Below are positions 53,990-61,289 of a stretch of 64,000 nucleotides of DNA, piece after piece. Numbering within the stretch: the first letter of the stretch is position 1; each line of letters starts with the position of its first letter. The DNA comes from Pasteurella sp049941595 (GTDB taxonomy: Bacteria > Pseudomonadota > Gammaproteobacteria > Enterobacterales > Pasteurellaceae), in contig JBNFNA010000003.1 in NCBI GenBank assembly GCA_049941595.1, positions 124,001-188,000 on the forward strand. The letters run 5' to 3'. The translations under genes and the position numbers were made by a program. A model generated the notes under the pieces. The model was not told the DNA's origin. It saw nothing but the letters and a program-made list of their open reading frames with translations, and did no database searches.

Positions 53990-54644
53990 TTTTCCCTAAT
54001 GCATAACCGACACCGTGAACAGTGCGAATAAATTGCTTCCCTAATTTTTGACGTAAATTATAGATGTGCACTTCCAATGCATTACTGCTCACCTCATCAT
54101 CCCAAGTATAGAGTTTTTCCTCGATCATAGCTCGTGACAACACACGATCTTTATTCAGCATAAATAATTCTAATAGCTTATATTCTCGCGTCGTGAGTGC
54201 GACTTCTTGATCTTGTAAAAAAACTTTGCGTTGATTAGGATCGAAACGCACCCGGCTATGCTCAATAATCGGGTTTGATTGCCCATAACGGCGACGGATC
54301 AAGGCTTGTAAACGTGCCACAACTTCGGCTAAAGCAAAAGGCTTACATAAATAATCATCTGCTCCACGTTGTAACCCTGTTATCCGCTCATCTAGCGTAT
54401 CTCGTGCAGTTAAAATCAATACAGGTACATCGCACTTTTCTTTACGCCACGTTTGCAAAATGTCTAAGCCATCCATTTTCGGTAGCGTTAAATCAAGCAC
54501 AACCGCATCATAAGGGGCAGACTTAACCGCTTCTAGCCCAGTTTTACCATCTTGAAACCAATCTACGTTAAAACCTGACTTGGTTAGCCCGATTTGTAGG
54601 CCATTTCCAATCAAAGCATCATCTTCTATTAATAAAATTCGCAT
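53973..54644 (-). CDS. qseB: Response regulator QseB (FirR-like)
   Basis: This 223-residue OmpR-family regulator has a receiver domain (Asp phosphorylation site in AVVLDLTLPKMDGLDIL, residue about 51; Lys in LCKPFALAEVVARL) and a winged-helix output domain (EYKLLELFMLNKDRVLSRAMIE, VEVHIYNLRQKLG-type). It is the best match to QseB/YgiX; the orthologue in non-typeable H. influenzae is FirR. The ygiW gene that often precedes it is absent: 554 bp of non-coding DNA and a divergent doxX follow upstream. Confidence 0.94.
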   Translation of the reverse strand: MRILLIEDDALIGNGLQIGLTKSGFNVDWFQDGKTGLEAVKSAPYDAVVLDLTLPKMDGLDILQTWRKEKCDVPVLILTARDTLDERITGLQRGADDYLCKPFALAEVVARLQALIRRRYGQSNPIIEHSRVRFDPNQRKVFLQDQEVALTTREYKLLELFMLNKDRVLSRAMIEEKLYTWDDEVSSNALEVHIYNLRQKLGKQFIRTVHGVGYALGKNDENS

Positions 54645-54736
54645 ATTTTTAACCGTATTTTTTACCTTGGTTCATTCTATCAAAAAATAAACAAAAGTCC
54701 GTCCATTCACTCTTCTAAGCAGTGTATAACAAAAAA

Positions 54737-54753
54737 ATTAAGAAAAACTTAAT
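54737..54753. promoter_or_regulatory. QseB/PmrA-type box upstream of qseB
   Basis: ATTAAG-AAAAA-CTTAAT lies 93 bp upstream of the qseB start. It has the 5-bp spacing of the YTTAAK-N5-YTTAAK box used by QseB/PmrA-type regulators and fits autoregulation, as known for E. coli QseB. Confidence 0.55.
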
Positions 54754-54877
54754 CTTTTCTATCTCTGCAAAACTAAAATAACCTATTGAAAATAAGAGAA
54801 AACTTACCGCACTTTAATTTTCAAATTGATTAAAAAAAGTGCTTATAAAATTTTTTTCAATTTTTTTGAAAAAAAGT

Positions 54878-54904
54878 TGTAAGAAAACGAATTTATCCCT
54901 CGAC
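54878..54904 (+). promoter_or_regulatory. Candidate ECF-sigma promoter P1 upstream of doxX-hvfABC
   Basis: TGTAAGAAAA (54878-54887), 12 bp, TCGAC (54900-54904). Read as a promoter it has GTAA and CGAC boxes 18 bp apart, resembling ECF-type -35/-10 elements. A near-identical copy lies at 55016. Confidence 0.45.
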
Positions 54905-55015
54905 TAATAAAACCGTAACGCAATGATTAAGGAAAAACATTGTAACAAGTTCGAAATTCATGTTTTCTTTTTTAAATGAGATTTTGTGTGAGTTTAAGGA
55001 AAAAATCACAAAAGC

Positions 55016-55041
55016 TGTAAGAAAATCATCGTAGTTTCGAC
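55016..55041 (+). promoter_or_regulatory. Candidate ECF-sigma promoter P2 upstream of doxX-hvfABC
   Basis: TGTAAGAAAA (55016-55025), 11 bp, TCGAC (55037-55041); GTAA and CGAC are 17 bp apart. It is the closer copy to doxX. The gap 54645-55198 also holds an uptake signal (54806-54814), the QseB-type box and the inverted repeats downstream, and no gene. Confidence 0.5.
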
Positions 55042-55088
55042 AGATAAAGCAACTTGATAAATAAGGATATTAATCAATTGTACTTGTT

Positions 55089-55172
55089 AGGAAACATTTC
55101 CTTACATAACCAAAATGATGCTTACGGAAAAGCATCATTAACAACTTATAAGAAACGGATCATCTATAAGTT
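55089..55172. repeat. Three inverted repeats in the doxX leader
   Basis: AGGAAA-CA-TTTCCT (55089-55102), AATGATGCTT-N6-AAGCATCATT (55114-55139) and AACTTAT...ATAAGTT (about 55142-55172) follow one another between the second promoter-like element and the doxX ATG. The second is a perfect 10-bp stem without a T run, so it is more likely an RNA leader structure than a terminator. Confidence 0.6.
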
Positions 55173-55198
55173 AATACGTAATTAAGAGGCAAAGAATA

Positions 55199-55657
55199 AT
55201 GACTAAAAATTGCAAAAACCAAGGGATTGGCACTGGCATCGGTCTATTAGGTTTACGTCTTTTCCTAGCTTGGGAATTTTTTGAATCGGGCAAAGAAAAA
55301 TGGAATGGTGAAAACTGGTTTATGGAAGTACAAGATAGTTTTCCTTTCCCATTCAATATTATCCCAGCGGACATTAGTTGGAATTTGGCAATGGGGGCAG
55401 AAATTTTGTTGCCTTTATTCCTAATATTTGGCTTTTTAACGCGCTTTAGTGCATTAAGCTTAGCAATTTTAACCTCTGTCGCGTGGTATACCGTACACGC
55501 TGATGCAGGTTATAACGTGTGTGATAATGGTTATAAAATGGCATTAATTTATTTAATCACTTTATTACCATTAATTACGCAGGGGGCAGGGACGCTCTCT
55601 TTAGACTCTCTTATCAAGAAAGTCAACTCAACCAAGGATTGGTTGAAATTTCTCTAA
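55199..55657 (+). CDS. DoxX-family membrane protein of the hvf cluster
   Basis: This 152-residue DoxX-type protein has four membrane segments and the family sequences GLRLFLAWEFFESGKEKW (about 18-35) and MGAEILLPLFLIFGFLTRFS. Two cysteines occur (residue 5 and in NVCDNGYK). DoxX proteins of metal-RiPP clusters are membrane partners of unknown mechanism, possibly linking the periplasmic peptide to quinones. It is the first gene of the operon, 39 bp before hvfA. AGAGGCAAAG precedes the ATG. Confidence 0.85.
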   Translation: MTKNCKNQGIGTGIGLLGLRLFLAWEFFESGKEKWNGENWFMEVQDSFPFPFNIIPADISWNLAMGAEILLPLFLIFGFLTRFSALSLAILTSVAWYTVHADAGYNVCDNGYKMALIYLITLLPLITQGAGTLSLDSLIKKVNSTKDWLKFL

Positions 55658-55696
55658 TCATTTAGCAAACCATTCAACTTTAAGGAGATTAAACAA

Positions 55697-56050
55697 ATGA
55701 AAAAATTAGCAACTTTAGCTGCATTGGCAGGCGCATTAACAATGGCAGTATCAGCACCAGTAAACGCTGAATCAAAATCAAGTGACAAAGCACCACACTG
55801 CGTGGAAGGTAAATGTGTAAAAACTAAAGCAGGCGAAGGTAAATGTGGTGAAGGTAAATGTGGCGCTCACGATCACAAAGCTAAAGCTGCTGAAGGCAAA
55901 TGTGGCGAAGGTAAATGTGGTGCACACGATCACAAAAAAGCAAAAGCTGCTGAAGGTAAATGCGGTGAAGGCAAATGTGGCGCACACGATCACAAAAAAG
56001 CAAAAGCTGCTGAAGGTAAATGTGGCGAAGGTAAATGTGGTTCTAAATAA
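55697..56050 (+). CDS. hvfA: Secreted Cys-rich precursor peptide with EGKCG repeats (HvfA-like metallophore RiPP)
   Basis: This 117-residue precursor has a signal peptide (about 1-24, ending PVNA). The rest is a repeat of the double motif EGKCGEGKCG at 47-56, 66-75, 86-95 and 106-115, separated by AHDHKKAKAA-type linkers. There are ten cysteines: eight in EGKCG, one in EGKCV (C40) and C35. In the characterised HvfA family the Cys of EGKCG is converted to an oxazolone/thioamide pair that binds copper. His-rich AHDH linkers may add metal binding. The enzymes follow directly. AAGGAG precedes the ATG. Confidence 0.9.
   Translation: MKKLATLAALAGALTMAVSAPVNAESKSSDKAPHCVEGKCVKTKAGEGKCGEGKCGAHDHKAKAAEGKCGEGKCGAHDHKKAKAAEGKCGEGKCGAHDHKKAKAAEGKCGEGKCGSK
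55835..56041 (+). repeat. Tandem repeat array inside hvfA
   Basis: Four copies of the double-EGKCG block recur with periods of 57, 60 and 60 bp. At DNA level the last three units are nearly identical, differing in synonymous third bases (GGT/GGC, TGT/TGC). Such arrays can gain or lose units by slippage without breaking the frame. Confidence 0.85.
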
Positions 56051-56062
56051 TCACGCAATAAC

Positions 56063-56092
56063 GCTGGTGTAAGCTTTACACCAGCCCTTTTC
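56063..56092 (+). terminator. Hairpin between hvfA and hvfB, probably a leaky terminator
   Basis: GCTGGTGTAA/TTACACCAGC form a perfect 10-bp stem with a three-base loop, followed by CCTTTTCT. It starts 12 bp after the hvfA stop. Partial termination here would give more precursor than enzyme mRNA. Confidence 0.72.
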
Positions 56093-56111
56093 TAAAATGG
56101 AGTCAATTACT

Positions 56112-57032
56112 ATGTTACAAGGTGCAGGATTAGGGTATCGCCGCGATTTGGCTGATGATTTTTTACTACTTCCTCCAAACAACTCAATTCAATTTATGGA
56201 AGTTGCGCCAGAAAACTGGATTAAAATGGGTGGTTCTGCTCGCTATAAATTTGATCAAGCAGCAGAAAGATACCCACTTGCGGTACATGGTCTATCACTC
56301 TCTTTAGGTGGACAAGCACCACTTGACCGTGAGTTATTAAAAGGCATTAAAGCCTTAATGACTCAATATAACTCTGTATTTTTCTCTGAACATTTAAGTT
56401 ACTGCGAATGTGAAGGCCACTTATATGACTTGTTACCAATGCCATTTACAGAAGAAGCGGTGAAACACGTTGCTCAACGAATTCGTGATGTACAAGATTT
56501 CTTAGGTCTACAAATTTCCTTAGAAAATACCTCTTACTATTTGCATTCTCCTACAAGTACGATGAATGAAGTTGAATTCTTAAATGCCATTGCACAAGAA
56601 GCAAACTGTGGAATCCACTTAGATGTGAACAACATTTACGTAAACGGCGTTAATCACGGCTTACTTGATCCTTATGTCTTTTTAGATCAAGTTGATGCTA
56701 AACGTGTAAATTATATTCACATTGCAGGGCACGATGAAGATCACTCCGCAGCAAAAACTGTTCAGGAATCAGGGGAAGCATTTAATAAAGTAAAAGGTGA
56801 ATATCGCCATTTACCAGAGTTATTAGTCGATACGCACGGCGAAGCGGTCAAAGGCAATGTTTGGGACTTATTAGAATATACGTATCAACGTTTGCCACAT
56901 ATTCCACCTACATTATTAGAGCGTGATTTTAACTTCCCACCTTTTGCAGAACTTTATGCCGAAGTGGAACATATCGCGAAACTGCAACAAAAACATAGTA
57001 AATCAATTGAGGGAATGCCTAATGCAGCCTAA
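56112..57032 (+). CDS. hvfB: DUF692 multinuclear non-heme iron oxidase (HvfB/BufB, MbnB-like)
   Basis: This 306-residue TIM-barrel enzyme has the metal-binding residues of MNIOs: H59 (AVHGLSLSLGG), E93/H94 (FFSEHLSYCE), E138 (ISLENTSYY), H169/D171 (GIHLDVNNIYVNG), H203 and H207 (YIHIAGHDED), D240/H242 (LLVDTHGEAV) and E270 (LLERDF). These bind two or three irons, and the enzyme oxidises precursor cysteines with O2. The frame has an ATG at 56097, but GGAG at 56099 lies 9 bp before ATG 56112, which also starts the family sequence, so I chose the latter. Confidence 0.93.
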   Translation: MLQGAGLGYRRDLADDFLLLPPNNSIQFMEVAPENWIKMGGSARYKFDQAAERYPLAVHGLSLSLGGQAPLDRELLKGIKALMTQYNSVFFSEHLSYCECEGHLYDLLPMPFTEEAVKHVAQRIRDVQDFLGLQISLENTSYYLHSPTSTMNEVEFLNAIAQEANCGIHLDVNNIYVNGVNHGLLDPYVFLDQVDAKRVNYIHIAGHDEDHSAAKTVQESGEAFNKVKGEYRHLPELLVDTHGEAVKGNVWDLLEYTYQRLPHIPPTLLERDFNFPPFAELYAEVEHIAKLQQKHSKSIEGMPNAA

Positions 57033-57738
57033 ACCGACACTAGTAGAAACACAGCAAGCATTAGCGAGCGCTGTGCGCCTAGGCAATGCAAACCCATTAA
57101 ATGGCTATGCGCCCAATCGGTTAGCCGTTTATGCTCGCTTAGTGCGTAATAATGCGTTTGGTTTTATTGACCGTTGCTTTGTTGAAACTCCCCGTCATAT
57201 TGAAGCTGAAATTTGGGCGCAAACAAAAGAAGCATTTGTACAAGAAGGCAAAGCACATTCGCCTTATTTCCAAGATATTGCGGGGGAATTTCTCGCATTT
57301 TGCCAACAACGTAATGCATTTACGCCGAACGTATTGGCTCTTATGGACTTTGAAAATACACAATTACTTGCAGAGGTTTCTATTGCCGAAGTCCCTGCAA
57401 GTTTTGAATGGGATCGACATAGCGTAATGCAGTTATCTGACACTGCTTATTTAAAAAGCTATGATGTGGACTTTTTGTCTAGCGATTTCGAAAGTTTTAG
57501 TGAATCACTAACTCAAATTATTGTATGGCGCGATAGTGATTTTAATATTAATCAACAACAGCTTTCTGAATTAGACTTCTGGCTACTTAGCTACTTGCAA
57601 GAACAGCCAAGTGCTTTAGAAGATGTACTATCCGCATTAAACACAATTATTGAAGACAGCACACCATTAATCCCATTATTAGAACAAACGTGGGTGAAAT
57701 GGGTTAACGCTGAAGTTATCTATCCAAAGGAAGGATAG
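57022..57738 (+). CDS. hvfC: DUF2063 partner protein (HvfC/BufC, MbnC-like)
   Basis: This 238-residue protein has the N-terminal DUF2063 helical domain (QQALASAVRLGNANPLNGYAPNRLAVYARLVRNN, about 9-42, with the YAPNRLAVYARLV core) and a less conserved C-terminal part. In characterised systems the protein binds the leader or core peptide and forms a complex with the DUF692 oxidase. The start ATG at 57022 overlaps the end of hvfB by 11 bp, implying coupled synthesis and a 1:1 complex. The open frame continues upstream of 57022, but that is inside hvfB. Confidence 0.9.
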   Translation: MQPKPTLVETQQALASAVRLGNANPLNGYAPNRLAVYARLVRNNAFGFIDRCFVETPRHIEAEIWAQTKEAFVQEGKAHSPYFQDIAGEFLAFCQQRNAFTPNVLALMDFENTQLLAEVSIAEVPASFEWDRHSVMQLSDTAYLKSYDVDFLSSDFESFSESLTQIIVWRDSDFNINQQQLSELDFWLLSYLQEQPSALEDVLSALNTIIEDSTPLIPLLEQTWVKWVNAEVIYPKEG

Positions 57739-57763
57739 GTTTAGCAAAGAAGGAACTAACTAA

Positions 57764-57808
57764 GCTCAAGTGCGGTGAAAATTTTTAAAATTTCCACCGC
57801 ACTTTTTT
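57764..57808 (+). terminator. Terminator after hvfC made of two inverted uptake signals
   Basis: AAGTGCGGTG (57768-57777) pairs with CACCGCACTT (57795-57804), with further AAATTT pairing inside, and TTTTAT follows. Confidence 0.87.
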
Positions 57809-57827
57809 ATTTACCCAACATAAAAAA

Positions 57828-57858
57828 ACAAAAAGCACCTTAAATTTAAGGTGCTGGT
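57828..57858 (-). terminator. Terminator of the sigma/anti-sigma operon
   Basis: AGCACCTTAAA/TTTAAGGTGCT (57834-57855) is a perfect 22-bp palindrome. On the minus strand TTTTTGTTTTTTTAT follows. Confidence 0.88.
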
Positions 57859-57864
57859 TATTCA

Positions 57865-58077
57865 CTACTTTTCATTGTTGTCTGGTTCTTTCGTTAATTG
57901 AGAATTTGCATTTGCAAATCCTTTCATCATCTTACTCAAACTATCACAGTTTTTACCAAAATTATCGCAACGCGGACACACCATACGATGTAATCTCACC
58001 GCCACAGATTCCGCAAAGGATAGAGGTCTTTCGTGAGATTCTGACATCAGTTGGGTGACTTTAAAACAATATTTCAT
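57865..58077 (-). CDS. Short zinc-finger anti-sigma factor
   Basis: This 70-residue soluble protein has the HxxxCxxC motif of zinc-finger anti-sigma factors (H30, C34, C37 in LHRMVCPRC). It has no membrane segment, unlike many anti-sigmas, so it probably senses a cytoplasmic signal. C4 and C44 could also take part. The start codon follows the sigma-factor stop with no gap (TAA-ATG). It resembles the small MseR-type partners of ECF sigma factors in Neisseria. The signal (metal, thiol stress) is not known. Confidence 0.82.
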   Translation of the reverse strand: MKYCFKVTQLMSESHERPLSFAESVAVRLHRMVCPRCDNFGKNCDSLSKMMKGFANANSQLTKEPDNNEK

Positions 58078-58635
58078 TTATCTATCCCCCATTTTTGTAG
58101 TTAAACAATGTTGTAATTGTAAACGAGCACGATACAACAGCACGTGTAGATTAGACGAAGTTATTTGCTCAGTCTGACAAATTTCATCCGCATTTAGCTC
58201 TAAATATTCTCGCATCATAAATACTTTCGCTTGAGATGCTGGCAAACGTGTTAAACAGGCCTCAAATAACATCCAAAATTCTTTGGAATAAACGGTATTC
58301 TCATCATCTTGTAAACGAGAAGGATGATATTCTTTTTTCCAATTACCGCGCTCAAAAAAGCTGTTCTCACTCTCATCGTCATCTTGCACTAAATCGCTTT
58401 CGACAATAAAGCGTTTACTCACACGCAGATGATCAATAATTTTGTTTTTTAAAATCGCAAATATCCAAGTTTTTAATGCGGCTTGACGCTTAAAGCTATC
58501 AATATTCTTTAATGCACTCACAAACGCTTCTTGAACAATATCCTCTGCTAAAATAGGATCTTTTAATTGCAGTTCAGCAAACCTTAGCATTTGTCGTCGA
58601 ATTTCTTCGATTTCTGCTGATGAAATATTTTGCAT
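58078..58635 (-). CDS. ECF-family RNA polymerase sigma factor
   Basis: This 185-residue sigma-70-family ECF factor has region 2 at about 10-75 (LAEDIVQEAFVSALKNIDSF, AALKTWIFAILKNKIIDHLR) and region 4 at about 128-180 (RLPASQAKVFMMREYLELNADEIC, SSNLHVLLYRARLQLQHCL). A charged linker lies between. It is co-transcribed with the zinc-finger anti-sigma and converges on the hvf operon, which carries two ECF-like promoter elements. I infer that it drives hvf. No copy of the TGTAAG...TCGAC element was found upstream of its own start. Confidence 0.92.
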   Translation of the reverse strand: MQNISSAEIEEIRRQMLRFAELQLKDPILAEDIVQEAFVSALKNIDSFKRQAALKTWIFAILKNKIIDHLRVSKRFIVESDLVQDDDESENSFFERGNWKKEYHPSRLQDDENTVYSKEFWMLFEACLTRLPASQAKVFMMREYLELNADEICQTEQITSSNLHVLLYRARLQLQHCLTTKMGDR

Positions 58636-58705
58636 ACCTTAACCTTCTATCCTAAATGTTCTGTTTTAAGTTGTATGTAATGTGTATGTAACGAATAAAT
58701 TTTAA

Positions 58706-58745
58706 GTATAAAAAAAGCCAGAATTCGAAGAATTCTAGCTTTTGA
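58706..58745 (-). terminator. Terminator after tRNA-Leu
   Basis: AAAGCCAGAATTC/GAATTCTAGCTTT (one mismatch, short loop) lies immediately downstream of the tRNA on the minus strand and is followed there by TTTTATAC. Confidence 0.82.
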
Positions 58746-58747
58746 AA

Positions 58748-58833
58748 TGGTGCTCTGGGCGAGACTTGAACTCGCACGTCCGATGGACACTACCCCCTCA
58801 AGATAGCGTGTCTACCAATTCCACCACCAGAGC
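58748..58833 (-). tRNA. leuU: tRNA-Leu (GAG anticodon)
   Basis: The 86-nt minus-strand sequence folds as a class II tRNA. The acceptor stem is GCTCTGG/CCAGAGC, the CCA end is encoded, the D-arm holds AATTGGTAGA, the T-loop GTTCAAGTC, and there is a long variable arm typical of Leu. The anticodon loop TTGAGGG within stem CTATC/GGTAG gives anticodon GAG, reading CUU/CUC. It follows secG, the same linkage as E. coli secG-leuU. Confidence 0.94.
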
Positions 58834-58857
58834 AGATTTAAAATTCTTTATTTGTAT

Positions 58858-59199
58858 TTATTGAGGGATATCACTATTCTTTGTTTCAACTGCTGGTACT
58901 TCTAATTTTTGTTGTACCTGTTCTGCGGTTGAAGATAAATCATCGAATTTGCCTTTTACCACATTATCACGGTGAGAGTTAATGTTACCAATCACAAGGC
59001 TTAACACAAAAAACACTGTTGCTAAAATAGCAGTTGTTTTTGATAAGAAGTTACCAGAACCTGCTGCACCGAAAATCGTACCAGATGCGCCAGCACCGAA
59101 AGATGCACCTGCGTCTGCGCCTTTACCTTGTTGTAAAAGGATAAAACCGATTAAAACAGCTGAAATAATAACATAACCAAATAATAGTGCGTGATACAT
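58858..59199 (-). CDS. secG: Protein translocase subunit SecG
   Basis: This 113-residue membrane protein has two hydrophobic segments (about 2-22 and 52-72) and the family motif ILLQQGKGADAGASFGAGASGTIFG between them. SecG assists SecYE-SecA export. The C-terminal tail (about 75-113) is polar and variable. It is upstream of tRNA-Leu on the same strand, and topB lies behind it. Confidence 0.95.
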   Translation of the reverse strand: MYHALLFGYVIISAVLIGFILLQQGKGADAGASFGAGASGTIFGAAGSGNFLSKTTAILATVFFVLSLVIGNINSHRDNVVKGKFDDLSSTAEQVQQKLEVPAVETKNSDIPQ

Positions 59200-59315
59200 T
59201 ATACTCTTCTCTACATTTGCAAATTCGCAATAAAATTAACGTGCGGATATTAGCGAATATCGCTATGAAGTGCAAGCGTTTTTATATATCTTCACGCTAT
59301 TTGTTGCTATTTCAT

Positions 59316-61280
59316 TCAACTTGCAGATTTTCCTTGTTTTTCTACCGCACTTTTTCGTTTTCTTACAGGTTGTTTTGTCGTTTGAGCCACCTGACTTAGC
59401 TGTCGTAAAGCAGTGAAATTCACATAGCGTAATAATTCAGGCAATGAGCTCGTTAAACGAAACATAAATTGTTGGTAACTCATTTCTTTTTGGCTAATGC
59501 TTGTTAGTTGTGATTCCCAATGTGCGGTCATATCAGGCTGCGTTGCGACATTTGGCAAAGCTTGAATTAAAATGCGGCCGGTTTCAGTACTATGAATATT
59601 GCGCCCATTTTTATATAAAAAACCACGTTTAAACAACAATTCAATAATGCCCGCACGTGTTGCTTCAGTGCCTAGTCCATCAGTTTCACGCAGAATTTTT
59701 TTCAATTCTTTATCTTGCACAAAACGGGCAATCCCTGTCATTGCGGATAATAAAGTCGCATCTGTAAACGGCTTTGGTGGTTGTGTTTTTTTGCTCACTA
59801 TTTCACCTTGTTTACAAAACAAAATCTGCCCTTTTTTGACTATGGGTAATAATGGCTCTTGTTGTTCATCTTCGTCTTCTTTGCCCCAAAGTTGCTTCCA
59901 ACCTGCGATTTGTAGATTTCGCGCTTGTGCAATAAAAGTCCCGCCCGCAATATTGAGGGTAATTTTGCTTTTACGATACTCGGCATCTGCACAAAACTGC
60001 ATTAAATATTGGCGAGCAATTAAGTGGTAAATTTGCCACTCTTGCTTGGTCAAATTAACAGATTTATTTTTCGCAGTAGGAATAATGGCGTGGTGCGCCT
60101 CCACTTTTTTATCATTCCAACAGCGATTTTTTTGTTCGTGGTTCACAATGTCAGGGAGCGGTTGATACTCGCTAATATGCACTGAAATAGCATTCAATAC
60201 ATTAAAACGCTCGGCAAAATGTTCCTCTGGCAAATAACGACAATCCGAACGAGGATAAGTGATCAAGCGATGAGTTTCATACAATCGCTGACAAATATCT
60301 AACACTTCTTGTGCAGATAGCGCGTAACGTTTCGCCGCATCAATCTGCAAAGCAGATAAGGAATAAGGCAAAGGCGCCGTTTCTTTTTCCCGTTTATCGA
60401 CATATTCCGTCACTTCTGCAGGCTGTGCGTGAATTCGTTTCACCACATTTTCAGATAAGCCTAATGACAATACCCGACCATCGTCGTCTTGATAGTCCTC
60501 ACAGGCTTTGCTCGGTTGCCATAAGGCTTTAAATACAGGGATTTGTTCTTTCTCTGCCTCTGAAAGTGCGGTCATTTTTTCAGGTGTTTCTGGCTGAACG
60601 TGCGCTAACACTTCATAGAAATCTTTCGGTTGGAAATGTTCAATTTCTAAATCACGTCGCACTATTAAGCCCAAAACTGGCGTTTGCACACGCCCCACAG
60701 AAAGCACCCCATTGTAGCCTGCTTGGCGACCACGAATAGTATAAGCTCTAGTCATATTAATGCCATAAAGCCAATCTGCTCGAGCCCGCGCAAGAGCGGA
60801 AGTTGCCAAAGGAATAAAATTGCGATTAGGTTGTAATTTATTGACGGCTTTTTGCACCGCACTTGGATTGAGATCGCTGATCAAACAACGTTGGATTTGA
60901 TTGAGTTTATCTACGCTTAATTGTGCGTGACTAAACACTTCATCCACCAACAATTGCCCTTCACGATCTGGGTCGCCTGCGTTAATTAAAATATCGGCTT
61001 GATGAATCAACTTTTCCACTACATTTAGTTGTTTTTGAACTTCTTTACGTGGAATGAGTTGCCATTTTTCAGGAATGATAGGTAAATGCTCTAAACGCCA
61101 TTGTTTAAAACGCGGATCGTAAGCATCGGGCTCTGCTTGTTCTAACAAATGCCCCACGCACCAAGTAACATAATCGTCGTTACCACACTTAATAAACCCA
61201 TCGCTTCGCTGATGTGGTTTGGGTAGCACATCGGCAATTGCTCTTGCTAGGCTCGGTTTTTCCGCAATAAACAGGCGCAT
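59316..61280 (-). CDS. topB: DNA topoisomerase III
   Basis: This 654-residue type IA topoisomerase, the same length as the E. coli enzyme, decatenates DNA. The Toprim domain is at the N terminus (LFIAEKPSLARAIADVLP and NAGDPDREGQLLVDEV). VGRVQTPVLGLIV and the catalytic Tyr segment LITYPRSDCRYLPEEHF (Tyr near 329) follow. A basic C-terminal tail ends KRKSAVEKQGKSAS. It follows recR by 9 bp, so ybaB-recR-topB form a run as in H. influenzae. Confidence 0.96.
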   Translation of the reverse strand: MRLFIAEKPSLARAIADVLPKPHQRSDGFIKCGNDDYVTWCVGHLLEQAEPDAYDPRFKQWRLEHLPIIPEKWQLIPRKEVQKQLNVVEKLIHQADILINAGDPDREGQLLVDEVFSHAQLSVDKLNQIQRCLISDLNPSAVQKAVNKLQPNRNFIPLATSALARARADWLYGINMTRAYTIRGRQAGYNGVLSVGRVQTPVLGLIVRRDLEIEHFQPKDFYEVLAHVQPETPEKMTALSEAEKEQIPVFKALWQPSKACEDYQDDDGRVLSLGLSENVVKRIHAQPAEVTEYVDKREKETAPLPYSLSALQIDAAKRYALSAQEVLDICQRLYETHRLITYPRSDCRYLPEEHFAERFNVLNAISVHISEYQPLPDIVNHEQKNRCWNDKKVEAHHAIIPTAKNKSVNLTKQEWQIYHLIARQYLMQFCADAEYRKSKITLNIAGGTFIAQARNLQIAGWKQLWGKEDEDEQQEPLLPIVKKGQILFCKQGEIVSKKTQPPKPFTDATLLSAMTGIARFVQDKELKKILRETDGLGTEATRAGIIELLFKRGFLYKNGRNIHSTETGRILIQALPNVATQPDMTAHWESQLTSISQKEMSYQQFMFRLTSSLPELLRYVNFTALRQLSQVAQTTKQPVRKRKSAVEKQGKSAS

Positions 61281-61289
61281 TAGAACATA

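Noticed and set aside
55835..56041. Regular repeats that could be taken for a CRISPR-like array
   Set aside because: They are in frame, encode EGKCG blocks, and the units have no variable spacers; this is a coding repeat in hvfA.
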